64,000 nt of DNA from UBA5314 sp035560815 (GTDB lineage Bacteria; Bacillota; Syntrophomonadia; Syntrophomonadales; Syntrophomonadaceae), in NCBI GenBank assembly GCA_035560815.1, contig DATMYR010000006.1, forward strand, positions 1-64,000. Reading direction: 5' to 3'. Position 1 is the stretch's first letter, and each line of letters starts with the position of its first letter. The notes under the pieces were generated by a model that saw only the letters and a list, made by a program, of their open reading frames with translations, had not been told where the DNA came from and made no database searches. The translations under genes and the position numbers were made by a program. This document shows, in pieces, positions 35,387 to 43,648 of this stretch.

Positions 35387-36577
35387 TCAAATCAATTTTG
35401 TACGCATGATCTCAATGTCCTCAAGGATCAATGCGGCTACTTTTACCGGTGGATTTTGACTAAGCAAGTATTCGAATATCTGAACGGCTTTCGTGTATTC
35501 ATCCTTAAACTTGGCTTCAAATCCGAGTTCGATTAGTGCATCAATATCCAAGCCCTCCAGGTTCAGAACCTGAATCTCATCAGACGGGCTTTGAACCTCC
35601 TCTGCTGCTGGTTCATCCATCGCTTCGCTGGAGGCAACTTCTAGTAACTGCTCCGGGATCTCATCCGCTAAGGCAGCTATTTCTTGGAGGGCTTCTACCG
35701 GTTCAACAGCAACTGCAGGTTGCTCAACAACTATGTTTTCAAAATCTGTTTCCCCAGAGTCATCAGGTGCAGCCTCAGCATCTACTTCATCATTGGGCAT
35801 TTGCTCAGGCGATAAGCCAACCCGGTCACCTTCGATAGTTTCCCCAGCTTCGTCTGGCAGGGCTTCAACCTGTTCAGAATCTTCAAGAACCGGTGCATCA
35901 ACAACCTGACCGAGCGGGTTTTCTTCCGCAAGGGAATCATCCCCTGCGGCTGTCAATTCACCGGCGGCCGTTTCGCCGACGTTGACTTCCGTGACTTCAG
36001 GTACTTGAATATCCGATTCTCCATAGATGCTGGATTCAATCACAGCATCTTCATTCCGACTCTCTGATAAGGCCACTGGATCCAGCGCAGGCGTTTCTTC
36101 ATGTGTAATGGTCTGAAGAGGGACTACTTCCCTTTCCGACTCTGGCGCTTTCGTATACGCCTTTACAGGATCTTCCCTTAGTATCTCTCTATGATCTAGG
36201 GTTTCAATCATATCAATCCTGTTTGTCGCCAATGTTGCTGTTGAGAAGTTCTGCCTGAGGTTGCCCAGGCTCTCGATGATGTCAATCTTGTTGTTCTGCT
36301 CAGCCTTCTTGTCATCAAGCGGGGTTGCCTGGTCCTCTGGTTCGGATAATAGCATGTCTATAACCCATAAAGCTACTGCGATGGCTATAATATAGGAAAG
36401 AACCAGCCACTTAGGCGGTATCCACAACAACAAATAGGGAAGCAAAACCGATAAAAAATATGCATAAATTGTGGTTAAGAATACCAGTTTTCGCTGCCGG
36501 GGGCTGTTTCTCATTACGAAATATACTATGGTGAGGAGGCTTAGGTTCACTAGAAACAGAATCAACTGATATTGCAC
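35387..36577 (-). CDS. Membrane protein with long acidic domain, unrecognised
   Basis: 396 residues from a GTG with AGGAGGA upstream. Three hydrophobic helices lie at the N terminus (about 4-21, 30-52, 57-78), then a region of about 230 residues very rich in Glu, Asp, Ala and Pro, probably unstructured, and a C-terminal helical hairpin (IDALIELGFEAKFKDEYTKA, VQIFEYLLSQNPPVKVAALI) that looks like a single TPR-type repeat. No family recognised. It probably projects its acidic tail into the cytoplasm. It is about 40 bp upstream of the PRC-barrel gene on the same strand, so the two may be co-expressed. Confidence 0.75.
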   Translation of the reverse strand: MQYQLILFLVNLSLLTIVYFVMRNSPRQRKLVFLTTIYAYFLSVLLPYLLLWIPPKWLVLSYIIAIAVALWVIDMLLSEPEDQATPLDDKKAEQNNKIDIIESLGNLRQNFSTATLATNRIDMIETLDHREILREDPVKAYTKAPESEREVVPLQTITHEETPALDPVALSESRNEDAVIESSIYGESDIQVPEVTEVNVGETAAGELTAAGDDSLAEENPLGQVVDAPVLEDSEQVEALPDEAGETIEGDRVGLSPEQMPNDEVDAEAAPDDSGETDFENIVVEQPAVAVEPVEALQEIAALADEIPEQLLEVASSEAMDEPAAEEVQSPSDEIQVLNLEGLDIDALIELGFEAKFKDEYTKAVQIFEYLLSQNPPVKVAALILEDIEIMRTKLI

Positions 36578-36684
36578 AAACGAATCCTCCTATAGTTATC
36601 TAAAAAGAATTTCTTCGACAGATTTTGGGTTAAATCCTTTCTTTCATTCATCGAATCTGGGATTTATTTTCAAACAACATCTAA

Positions 36685-36733
36685 AAAACAAAATGGACGG
36701 CTCTTTCTGTCTCCGAAAGAACCGCCCATTTAA
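36685..36733 (-). terminator. Terminator of the decayed EF-hand-like gene
   Basis: Minus strand: AAATGG, CGG and TCTTTC blocks (36693-36709) pair with GAAAGA, CCG and CCATTT (36717-36733), with two single mismatches. Read on the minus strand the stem is followed by a T-run (the A-run at 36685-36690 plus). It lies just after the stop of the pseudogene. Confidence 0.7.
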
Positions 36734-36751
36734 ATCACTTAACATCTCATC

Positions 36752-37004
36752 AAACCACCAAATCCAGCTGCTGTATGTCCCCCAGGGTGCCGTTTTCCGG
36801 GATAAATAAACCGGAACTCCTTACCTCACCTAACTCGTTAGTCTGAGGTCGTTCACCGAAAAGCCGTTGCCACTCTGGGGGCCGAATAGTTCTTTTCCAT
36901 TGTTGATCGTCCCATCTCCATTGACATCCAGAGCCAGAAATCCACTCCCGGGGGAAACAGATCCTGGGCGGGAGTCATTTTAACGCTGAATTTTGGATTC
37001 TCAT
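36752..37004 (-). pseudogene. Decayed gene of a calcium-loop (EF-hand-like) protein
   Basis: Three pieces of one gene remain in order on the minus strand. First, an ATG at 37004 with AGGGGAGG upstream, reading MRIQNSALK then stop. Second, a frame with FLALDVNGDGTINNGKELFG, whose DxNGDGxI loop is a calcium-binding EF-hand or dockerin-like motif. Third, in another frame, NELGEVRSSGLFIPENGTLG ending in DLVV and a stop at 36752. A terminator follows. As I recall, intact relatives in Clostridia are several hundred residues with the same start, calcium loop and C-terminal tail, so most of the gene has been deleted and the frame broken. Confidence 0.7.
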
Positions 37005-37147
37005 GGTGTTTACCTCCCCTGGTATTAGCGAGTTCTCTAATACACACCGGACAGCTCTTCTATTGTGTATATCCGGCAGTCCGCTCTAATTAGACCCGGT
37101 TCGAGAGGCGATTTCTGTGCCGTATGTCCTGAATTGACTACAAATAT
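37005..37147. other. Intergenic region before the flaG promoter
   Basis: Short stretch upstream of the decayed gene. On the minus strand it should have held that gene's promoter, but I find no match with correct spacing. No gene seen. Confidence 0.4.
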
Positions 37148-37174
37148 TAAAGTATTTGGTGACTAAATCGATAA
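37148..37174 (+). promoter_or_regulatory. Sigma-28 promoter of flaG-fliS-fliT
   Basis: TAAA (37148-37151), 15 bp, ATCGATAA (37167-37174). This matches the motility sigma factor consensus except for the first two bases of the -10 box, 42 bp before the flaG ATG. Confidence 0.8.
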
Positions 37175-37215
37175 CTATAATAATACGATAGATATATAGT
37201 AAGGAGGCAGCGATC

Positions 37216-37584
37216 ATGAGAGTGGAGGGTCAGGCAGCAGCTCAGGATTTCTTTCCTGTTCTGATAGGCGGAAAAGTTCCAAACAGCGATCAAGCGCAGC
37301 AGGATAAGACCGTGGAGAATAAAAAGGCAGCTAAAAGCCAGGAGATTACGGATCAGGATCTTCAAGGGGCAGTAGACTTCGCTAATAATGTTATGAAAAT
37401 ATCAAACTACCATCTGCAATTTGTTCGGCCGGAGAAAGGCAGCGAAATACAGGTGAAAGTGATAGACAGCGACAACGGAAAAGTCATTCGGGAAATCCCC
37501 CCTGATTATATGATGAAGATTGCAGAGCAGCTAAAAAGCAACGTCGATAAAGCATGTGGTATTACGGTGGACGAACTGGCCTGA
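37216..37584 (+). CDS. flaG: FlaG-family flagellar protein
   Basis: 122 residues. The N-terminal half is polar and variable. The conserved C-terminal half contains LQGAVDFANNVMKISNYHLQ, then IQVKVIDSDNGKVIREIPP and MMKIAEQLK. FlaG proteins influence filament length, with no enzyme activity known. AAGGAGG precedes the ATG. First gene after a sigma-28 promoter, followed by fliS. Confidence 0.9.
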   Translation: MRVEGQAAAQDFFPVLIGGKVPNSDQAQQDKTVENKKAAKSQEITDQDLQGAVDFANNVMKISNYHLQFVRPEKGSEIQVKVIDSDNGKVIREIPPDYMMKIAEQLKSNVDKACGITVDELA

Positions 37585-37654
37585 TCCCATTTGGTTTCTT
37601 TTACAATAAATCTAAGCAAAGCAATACAATTGGATTAACAGGGAGGCAGGATGG

Positions 37655-38080
37655 ATGAGTATGAGCGCCCAGGCTTATAAGGAATATTATAGAACCAGTG
37701 TGGAAACCACTACCCCGGGAAAACTACTCCTCATGCTCTATGATGGAGCAATCAAGAAAATAGTCCAGGCTCGCGAAGCGATAGAACAGAATGATATTTC
37801 TACAGCCCATACGCATATTATCACGGTGCAGAAAATCATGGTGGAACTGATGACCACGCTGAATATGGATTATGCGCTGTCTGAAAACCTGTATGCGTTA
37901 TATGAATACATGTACAATCAACTGGTAGCAGCCAATGTTAAGAAAGATGTGGCATTGCTCGATGAGGTTGAGGGTTTTATGGTCGACTTGCGCAATACCT
38001 GGGATCAAGCGATTAAGAGCCTGGGAAAAGAAAGTTTCTACCACGCAAACACTCTGAAAAGCCTCAATATATCAGGTTGA
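37655..38080 (+). CDS. fliS: FliS, flagellin export chaperone
   Basis: 141 residues. Conserved YKEYYRTSVETTTPGKLLLM near the N terminus and LYDGAIKKI, then the four-helix bundle. It binds the C terminus of flagellin and prevents premature polymerisation. GGGAGG lies 8 nt before the ATG. Its stop overlaps the region preceding the FliT-like gene, so the two are likely translationally coupled. Confidence 0.93.
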   Translation: MSMSAQAYKEYYRTSVETTTPGKLLLMLYDGAIKKIVQAREAIEQNDISTAHTHIITVQKIMVELMTTLNMDYALSENLYALYEYMYNQLVAANVKKDVALLDEVEGFMVDLRNTWDQAIKSLGKESFYHANTLKSLNISG

Positions 38081-38085
38081 GTCAT

Positions 38086-38490
38086 ATGGAAAAGCTTGAG
38101 GGAACCCTTGAAGAACTGAATCGTTGTTTTACTCGCATGCTGGATCTATCCCAGCAGGAGCTGCAACTAGCCGAGCAGGCTGGCCCGGAATCGGATGTAA
38201 GTGCGGGTCTGTTTGGCCTTATGCAGGAAAGAGAGGAACTGGCCGGGATGGTTGATTCTCTAATCGCGCGGATAACGAGTGAAACAGGGAACAGCGATAT
38301 TGTCGGTCAATCCTTTGCTCAAAAGCTCATCGCCATTCAGCAAAATGATCGGCAAACTCGGCAACTTATCGGTCGGTCGCTCAATGAGATTGGAAAGAAG
38401 CTGCAGGTTGCCCGAGCTAGCAAAAAAGCTTATAAAGCCTATGCCCCATCTGGCACCGAATCCGCCTGGTTCATCGATAAAAAGAAATAG
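38086..38490 (+). CDS. FliT-like flagellar chaperone
   Basis: About 134 residues, helical with a basic C-terminal tail (KKLQVARASKKAYKAY). Weak similarity to FliT/FlgN-type chaperones is inferred from length, helix content and position directly after fliS, the place of fliT in Bacillus and enterics. The ATG at 38086 (AGGTTGAG upstream) is preferred; a TTG at 38077 overlaps the fliS stop. Its client would be FliD. Confidence 0.7.
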   Translation: MEKLEGTLEELNRCFTRMLDLSQQELQLAEQAGPESDVSAGLFGLMQEREELAGMVDSLIARITSETGNSDIVGQSFAQKLIAIQQNDRQTRQLIGRSLNEIGKKLQVARASKKAYKAYAPSGTESAWFIDKKK

Positions 38491-38528
38491 GAAAACTGCG
38501 AAGAAAAAGAAATAAACCGCAGTACATC

Positions 38529-38548
38529 ATACCCCCACCAGGGGGTAT
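38529..38548 (+). terminator. Probable terminator after the fliT-like gene
   Basis: ATACCCCC (38529-38536) and GGGGGTAT (38541-38548) form a perfect 8-bp stem with a 4-nt loop. The tail (TCTGATTT) is only partly T-rich. Confidence 0.6.
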
Positions 38549-38669
38549 TCTGATTTAGTCGTTCATAACATCAGATACAGATGCCGCTCTTCAATAGCTC
38601 TTCCTGATCGGATATAATAAAGCCAACAAGGTTGGGGCACCCAACCGGATATTAAGGAAGCCATGTGAT

Positions 38670-39149
38670 ATGAGCAATACCCTGGAACAAATTATTGACA
38701 ACTTTGATCAACAATATGACCTGTATAATAAAATGCATGCACTCGCTGAAGAGCAATGGCTTCTTCTCCAGGAAGGAGTTCAGCCAGCTGTCAATGAACA
38801 ATTCCACCAGCTTTTGATCCACCGCCAGGATTTGCTGGCAGCGATCCTAAACCTTAACCAACAAAATAGACAATATCAGGAACAAGTTATTGAGGAATTG
38901 GATCTCCAGCGTTTTATGCTTAGTGACCTTAAGGAACATATCCGACCTGAGCAGTTCCTTCGATTGCAGGAGCGGATCAGCGATCTGGGTAGACTCTTAG
39001 CAAGCATAAATGATATCGATAACGGCAACCAACAAGTAATGGAAGAGGCTGGCAAAGTCGTGTCCGGGCGGCCTTTGGAAAAAACCAGCAATCGCCAGGC
39101 CGAGAAATCCTACCGTGAGGCCATGAATCACCGGGATAAGAGATCCTGA
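38670..39149 (+). CDS. Helical FlgN/FliT-like protein, unrecognised
   Basis: 159 residues, coiled-coil in character (LEQIIDNFDQQYDLYNKMHA, QEQVIEELDLQRFMLSDLKE), with a polar, basic C-terminal tail. AAGGAAG lies 9 nt before the ATG. Upstream TATAAT (38613-38618) with a weak TTCAAT at 38590 may be its promoter. Size and position after fliS and the fliT-like gene suggest another flagellar chaperone, but I recognise no family motif. Confidence 0.65.
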   Translation: MSNTLEQIIDNFDQQYDLYNKMHALAEEQWLLLQEGVQPAVNEQFHQLLIHRQDLLAAILNLNQQNRQYQEQVIEELDLQRFMLSDLKEHIRPEQFLRLQERISDLGRLLASINDIDNGNQQVMEEAGKVVSGRPLEKTSNRQAEKSYREAMNHRDKRS

Positions 39150-39178
39150 CGCTTGTTCGAGGAATCCCGCCCATTTCC

Positions 39179-39207
39179 TTGCCATAAACCCATAGACGAT
39201 ATATAAT
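39179..39207 (+). promoter_or_regulatory. Sigma-A promoter of the zinc-ribbon gene
   Basis: TTGCCA (39179-39184), 17 bp, TATAAT (39202-39207), about 72 bp before the ATG at 39279. Confidence 0.7.
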
Positions 39208-39278
39208 TATTTTATGGTTGTCCAACCAGGTATGTCGGCGGGCAGCCAATTTTATCAAAAAGTGGGGGATTGCTTCAA

Positions 39279-39566
39279 ATGTTCCAAGACAAAACTTTAG
39301 TATGCGCAGATTGTGGTAGGGAGTTTACGTTTACTATTGGGGAACAGGAGTTCTACCAGGAAAAGGGATTCGAAAATGAGCCCAAGCGCTGCCGGGAATG
39401 CCGGGTCAGCCGCCGCAGCAACCGCAGTGAAAAGGCTCCCAGAGAAATGTATGCTGCTGTTTGTGCCAAATGTGGAACAGAGACCGAGGTGCCATTTAGA
39501 CCTGTTGAGGGACGGCCTGTTTACTGTATGGAGTGCTTCCAGGAAATCAAAGCAACAGCTATATAG
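39279..39566 (+). CDS. Zinc-ribbon protein (zf-trcl type)
   Basis: 95 residues with two zinc sites: CADCGREFTFTIGEQEFYQE followed by CRECR, and CAKCGTETEVPF followed by YCMECF. The first matches the small zinc-binding domain common in Firmicute and Chloroflexi proteins of unknown function, some near cold-shock genes; the second is of the CxxCxxCC-like type. The ATG at 39279 has GTGGGGGA 9 nt upstream. It has its own promoter and terminator, so it is a single-gene unit. Confidence 0.82.
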   Translation: MFQDKTLVCADCGREFTFTIGEQEFYQEKGFENEPKRCRECRVSRRSNRSEKAPREMYAAVCAKCGTETEVPFRPVEGRPVYCMECFQEIKATAI

Positions 39567-39582
39567 TAAAAGGATATTTCGT

Positions 39583-39616
39583 CCGGGTTGCTTACAGCCC
39601 GGTTTTATTTTTTTTA
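39583..39616 (+). terminator. Terminator of the zinc-ribbon gene
   Basis: CCGGGTTG (39583-39590) pairs with CAGCCCGG (39595-39602), with a 4-nt loop, followed by TTTTATTTTTTTT. Confidence 0.88.
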
Positions 39617-39669
39617 TAGACAATTTTGCTCATGCTTTGCGTATATTAGCTGAAATAGAGTCTGAAATT

Positions 39670-39699
39670 AAAGGATTTTTCGGGCTTCAAAGCGAATAC
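39670..39699 (+). promoter_or_regulatory. Sigma-H-like promoter of hpf
   Basis: AAAGGATTT (39670-39678), 12 bp, AGCGAATAC (39691-39699), compared with the sigma-H consensus RnAGGAwWW-N11-12-RnnGAATww. It would start about 25 nt before the ATG at 39731. B. subtilis hpf (yvyD) is also under sigma-H control, which supports this reading. Confidence 0.65.
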
Positions 39700-39730
39700 T
39701 AATAGGTACAACCGGGAAAGGAGTGGTTCT

Positions 39731-40276
39731 ATGAAGTTCGAGATCAGGGGAAAAAATATCGAAGTTACAGAGGCTCTGAAAGATTACACCACTAAAAGGC
39801 TTTCCAAGTTGGAGAAATACCTGGAGGATGTGAAAGGAATCCAGGTGGCATTGTCGCTTGAAGGGGACCGGCACAAGGTCGAGGTAACCATCCCGCTAAA
39901 TGGAGTCATTTTACGTGGTGAAGAAGCTGCCAGCGACATGTACAGCTCCATCGACATGGTTGAGGAAAAGCTAGAAAAGCAGATTGAAAAATACAAAACA
40001 AAATTGTACAAACACCATCGAGGAGCGGGGCTTAAGAGGGCCTTGACCGACGAGATTCAACGGGAACTGGACAAAAACGACAGTGTTGAAAAGTTCAAGA
40101 TCCTGCGCACCAAGCGCTTCGCTCTGAAGCCCATGGACGAGGAAGAAGCCATCATGCAGATGAACCTGTTAGGGCACAGTTTCTTCGTTTTCTTCAATGC
40201 CCAGAGCGATGAAGTCAATGTTGTATACCGCAGAAAAGACGGCTATTTTGGCCTGATCGAACCCAATTTCGACTAG
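39731..40276 (+). CDS. hpf: Ribosome hibernation promoting factor, long form
   Basis: 181 residues. The N-terminal S30AE domain (MKFEIRGKNIEVTEALKDYT, KLEKYLEDVKGIQVALS) sits in the decoding site of idle 30S subunits. A linker (about 100-125) leads to the C-terminal dimerisation domain (RFALKPMDEEEAIMQMNLLG, VVYRRKDGYFGLIEP), so one protein can form 100S ribosome dimers. AAAGGAG precedes the ATG. Located before secA as in Bacillus; a terminator (40320) separates them. Confidence 0.94.
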   Translation: MKFEIRGKNIEVTEALKDYTTKRLSKLEKYLEDVKGIQVALSLEGDRHKVEVTIPLNGVILRGEEAASDMYSSIDMVEEKLEKQIEKYKTKLYKHHRGAGLKRALTDEIQRELDKNDSVEKFKILRTKRFALKPMDEEEAIMQMNLLGHSFFVFFNAQSDEVNVVYRRKDGYFGLIEPNFD

Positions 40277-40319
40277 TTGAAGCCCGGGGCGGGAAAGTGA
40301 TAATATTACGATAGTATAA

Positions 40320-40345
40320 AGGAACCTGATGGTTCCTCTTTTTTT
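40320..40345 (+). terminator. Terminator between hpf and secA
   Basis: AGGAACC (40320-40326), TGAT loop, GGTTCCT (40331-40337), then CTTTTTTT. Confidence 0.9.
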
Positions 40346-40363
40346 GAAAAGAGGGAGAAATCC

Positions 40364-42853
40364 ATGATAAAAAATCTGTTAAAAAGCCTTTTAGACAGTG
40401 ATGAGAAGGAAGTACGGCGTATGCGCCGTACAGTTGAGAAGATTAACCAGTTGGAACCCCGGTTTCAAGCTCTACAGGATTCCGATTTCCCGATTAAAAC
40501 GGAAGAATTCAAAGAGCGGTTAAAGCAAGGCCAGGAACTTGACGATATATTACCTGAAGCCTTTGCTCTGGTAAGGGAAGCAGCTCGGCGCACCCTGGGT
40601 ATGCGACATTTCGATGAGCAGCTAATCGGCGGCATGGTTCTGCACCAGGGGCGCATTGCGGAGATGAAGACCGGGGAAGGGAAAACCCTGGTGGCAACCT
40701 TGCCAGCTTATCTCAATGCCCTGGAAGGCAAGGGAGTCCATATTGTTACCGTAAATGACTATCTGGCTGCCCGTGATGCAGGCTGGATGCGCCCCATTTA
40801 CGAGTTCTGCGGCTTGACTGTGGGTCTCATCGTACATGGACTTGAGTATGTGGAAAGAAAAGCCGCGTATGCGTGTGATCTAGCCTATGGAACCAACAAC
40901 GAATTGGGTTTTGATTACCTACGCGACAATATGGTAGTGGCTGCGGAACACATGGTGCAGCGGCCTCTCTTTTATGCCATTGTAGACGAAGTCGACTCGA
41001 TACTCGTTGATGAAGCCCGAACACCTTTGATTATTTCCGGAGAAGGCGATAAACCGACAGATTTGTATTATAGAATCGCCAAATTCGTTCCTCGTCTTCA
41101 AAACGAAGATGACTATATGGTAGATGAGAAGGCACATCTGGTAACCCTGACCGAAGAAGGGGTCAGGAAGGTTGAAAAATTTTTCACTGTGGAGAATCTG
41201 TCCGACAATATGGAACTGGCCCATCATGTAAACCAGGGATTGAAAGCCCACTGCCTGATGCGCCGGGACCGCGATTATGTTGTGAAAGACGATCAAGTCA
41301 TCATCGTCGATGAGTTCACCGGGCGCCTTATGTTTGGGCGGCGCTACAGCGACGGTCTTCATCAGGCGATTGAAGCCAAAGAAGGGGTCAAGATAGAAAA
41401 GGAATCGCAGACCCTGGCTACCATAACATTCCAGAACTATTTCCGTATGTATAAGAAGCTGGCGGGTATGACCGGTACAGCGAAGACCGAGGAAGAGGAG
41501 TTCCGCAAGATATACGGCATGGATGTCGTGGTGATACCCACCCATATGCCCATGGTCCGGGAAGACAAATCTGATGTAGTCTATCGCACCGAGATGGGAA
41601 AATTCCGGGCGGTAGTGGAGGACATTGTCGAGCGACACGGGCGCGGGCAGCCGGTTCTAGTCGGCACTATATCTATTGAGAAATCCGAACTGGTGAGTGA
41701 CATGTTGGCCCGCCGGGGAGTCAAACACCAGGTTCTAAATGCGAAGCACCATGAAAAGGAAGCTCAGATCATCGCTCAGGCCGGCCAGGAGGGCACAGTC
41801 ACCATCGCCACGAATATGGCTGGACGCGGCACCGACATCGTACTGGGCGATGGAGTTACCTCATTGGGAGGACTCTACGTGCTGGGCACGGAGCGCCACG
41901 AAGCACGCCGCATTGACAACCAGCTCCGTGGCCGTTCTGGAAGACAAGGGGACCAGGGACTGTCGCGCTTTTATGTCTCCATGGAAGATGATCTCATGCG
42001 TTTGTTCGGCTCCGCTAATATTGAGAGCCTGATGGACCGACTGGGCATGGATGACGAAATGCCCATTGAGAACAGTGTAGTAAGCAAAGCTTTAGAAAGT
42101 GCCCAGAAAAAAGTGGAGGGGCACAATTTCGATATAAGAAAAAACGTCCTGGAATACGATGATGTAATTAACCAGCAGCGTGAAGTCATTTACGGTGAGC
42201 GACGTAAAGTCTTGTGGGGCGAGGATCTGAAAGAAACCATTGCCAGTATGATCGATGATGTGATCGATCAGGTGGTGGAGAGTTTTGCCGGTGAGGTAAA
42301 GTATTCTGATAGTTGGGATCTACCCGGGTTGATCACCTATGTAGACCAGAATATACTGCCCCAGTTCGATATGGGTGTGGAAGAACTCAAGGGTCTGACC
42401 AAATCCGATATGAAAGAAATGCTGCAGGATAAGACCCATGATCTTTACGAATTACGGGAAACCGAACTGAGCAGTGAGACCATGCGCGAGTTGGAAAAGG
42501 TAGTCCTCTTGCGCATCATCGATGAAAAATGGATGGACCACATTGATGCCATGGACCAACTTCGCAACGGCATTGGGCTGCGGGCTTACGCTCAGAAGGA
42601 CCCCTTGATCGAGTATCGTTTTGAGGCATTTGAAGCCTTTCAAAATATGGTCTATAGCATTAAAGAGGACGTAGTACGTTTTATCCTGCGCGTCAGAGTG
42701 GTGCAGAAACTGGAAGAACGGCAGACGATGGAGGCAGGACCAGGTACCGAGAAGACTCCGGTCAAAGTAGGGGACAAGGTTGGACGCAATGACCCCTGCC
42801 CCTGCGGGAGCGGGAAAAAATATAAAAAGTGCTGTGGGAGAGGGATTAGTTAA
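40364..42853 (+). CDS. secA: SecA, preprotein translocase ATPase
   Basis: 829 residues. Walker A (EMKTGEGKTLVATL), DEVDSILVDEARTPLIISG, helicase motif TNMAGRGTDIVLGDGV, GRSGRQGDQG, scaffold helix region, and a C-terminal zinc-binding SEC-C motif (CPCGSGKKYKKCC) joined by a linker. It drives secretion through SecYEG. GAGGGAG precedes the ATG. Its stop overlaps the motA start by one base, an uncommon coupling to the motor genes. Confidence 0.97.
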   Translation: MIKNLLKSLLDSDEKEVRRMRRTVEKINQLEPRFQALQDSDFPIKTEEFKERLKQGQELDDILPEAFALVREAARRTLGMRHFDEQLIGGMVLHQGRIAEMKTGEGKTLVATLPAYLNALEGKGVHIVTVNDYLAARDAGWMRPIYEFCGLTVGLIVHGLEYVERKAAYACDLAYGTNNELGFDYLRDNMVVAAEHMVQRPLFYAIVDEVDSILVDEARTPLIISGEGDKPTDLYYRIAKFVPRLQNEDDYMVDEKAHLVTLTEEGVRKVEKFFTVENLSDNMELAHHVNQGLKAHCLMRRDRDYVVKDDQVIIVDEFTGRLMFGRRYSDGLHQAIEAKEGVKIEKESQTLATITFQNYFRMYKKLAGMTGTAKTEEEEFRKIYGMDVVVIPTHMPMVREDKSDVVYRTEMGKFRAVVEDIVERHGRGQPVLVGTISIEKSELVSDMLARRGVKHQVLNAKHHEKEAQIIAQAGQEGTVTIATNMAGRGTDIVLGDGVTSLGGLYVLGTERHEARRIDNQLRGRSGRQGDQGLSRFYVSMEDDLMRLFGSANIESLMDRLGMDDEMPIENSVVSKALESAQKKVEGHNFDIRKNVLEYDDVINQQREVIYGERRKVLWGEDLKETIASMIDDVIDQVVESFAGEVKYSDSWDLPGLITYVDQNILPQFDMGVEELKGLTKSDMKEMLQDKTHDLYELRETELSSETMRELEKVVLLRIIDEKWMDHIDAMDQLRNGIGLRAYAQKDPLIEYRFEAFEAFQNMVYSIKEDVVRFILRVRVVQKLEERQTMEAGPGTEKTPVKVGDKVGRNDPCPCGSGKKYKKCCGRGIS

Positions 42854-43644
42854 TGGATCTAACTACTCTAATCGGTTTGGTTCTAGGGTTAGGGTCAATA
42901 ATCGCGGCGTTTCTCCTCGAAGGCGGAAAACTAGGCAGCCTGATGGTTTTGTCGGCAGCCATGATCGTTTTTGGGGGAACTTTTGGCGCCACGATAATCA
43001 GCTTTACCACAGAGGAATTGAAAAAAGTACCGTATTTCTTTAAACTTGTATTCACGGAAAAGAAGGTCGATTACGCCAGCGTACTGGACTCACTGGTGGA
43101 GACGGCTGACAAAGCACGCCGGGAAGGATTGTTAAGTCTGGAAAGCCAGCTCAGTGAGATAGACAATCCCTTTTTCGCCCGAGGTTTGCAGCTGGTTATC
43201 GATGGCACTGATCCCGAACTAACTCGAAATATGCTGGAGATGGAGATAGAAGCCTTCGAAGGCGGAGAGAAAGTGGGTACCGAGATCTTTATGACTATGG
43301 GCGGATTTGGTCCGACCATGGGCATTATCGGGACGGTTATGGGAATGGTTAACGTTCTGGGCAATTTATCCAGTCCCGATGAATTAGGGCCGGCCATTGC
43401 TGTCGCCTTTCTCGCCACATTGTACGGCATTTCTTCCGCCAACCTCTTATGGATTCCCTTTGGTACCAAAATAAAAGTGAAAACTGCAAGAGACACCCTG
43501 CTGATGGGTATGATCCTGGAAGGGGTTCTCTCCATCCAGGCCGGGGAAAACCCCCGGGTTATCAGGGAAAAACTGATGACCTTCCTGCCCCCGGAAGTAA
43601 AAGATATTCTGGTGGAACAGGAAAAGGCACAGAAGGGGATGTAA
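42853..43644 (+). CDS. motA: MotA, flagellar motor stator subunit
   Basis: 263 residues with four membrane helices (about 4-22, 32-52, 150-170, 182-202) and a cytoplasmic loop carrying charged residues for rotor contact. The MotA signatures MTMGGFGPTMGIIGTVMGMV and LATLYGISSANLLWIP are clear. Starts on the last base of the secA stop (TAATG). The stator pumps ions with MotB, encoded 4 bp downstream. Proton versus sodium use cannot be decided with certainty here. Confidence 0.94.
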   Translation: MDLTTLIGLVLGLGSIIAAFLLEGGKLGSLMVLSAAMIVFGGTFGATIISFTTEELKKVPYFFKLVFTEKKVDYASVLDSLVETADKARREGLLSLESQLSEIDNPFFARGLQLVIDGTDPELTRNMLEMEIEAFEGGEKVGTEIFMTMGGFGPTMGIIGTVMGMVNVLGNLSSPDELGPAIAVAFLATLYGISSANLLWIPFGTKIKVKTARDTLLMGMILEGVLSIQAGENPRVIREKLMTFLPPEVKDILVEQEKAQKGM

Positions 43645-43648
43645 TAGG

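Noticed and set aside
36853..37047. 64-codon minus-strand frame in the flaG upstream region
   Set aside because: This frame is not the one carrying the EF-hand-like segments; the region is better explained as a broken gene.
40919..41638. 239-codon open frame on the minus strand inside secA
   Set aside because: It lies wholly antisense to a well-conserved secA, has no ribosome site and reads as low-complexity His/Val-rich sequence; a shadow of codon bias.
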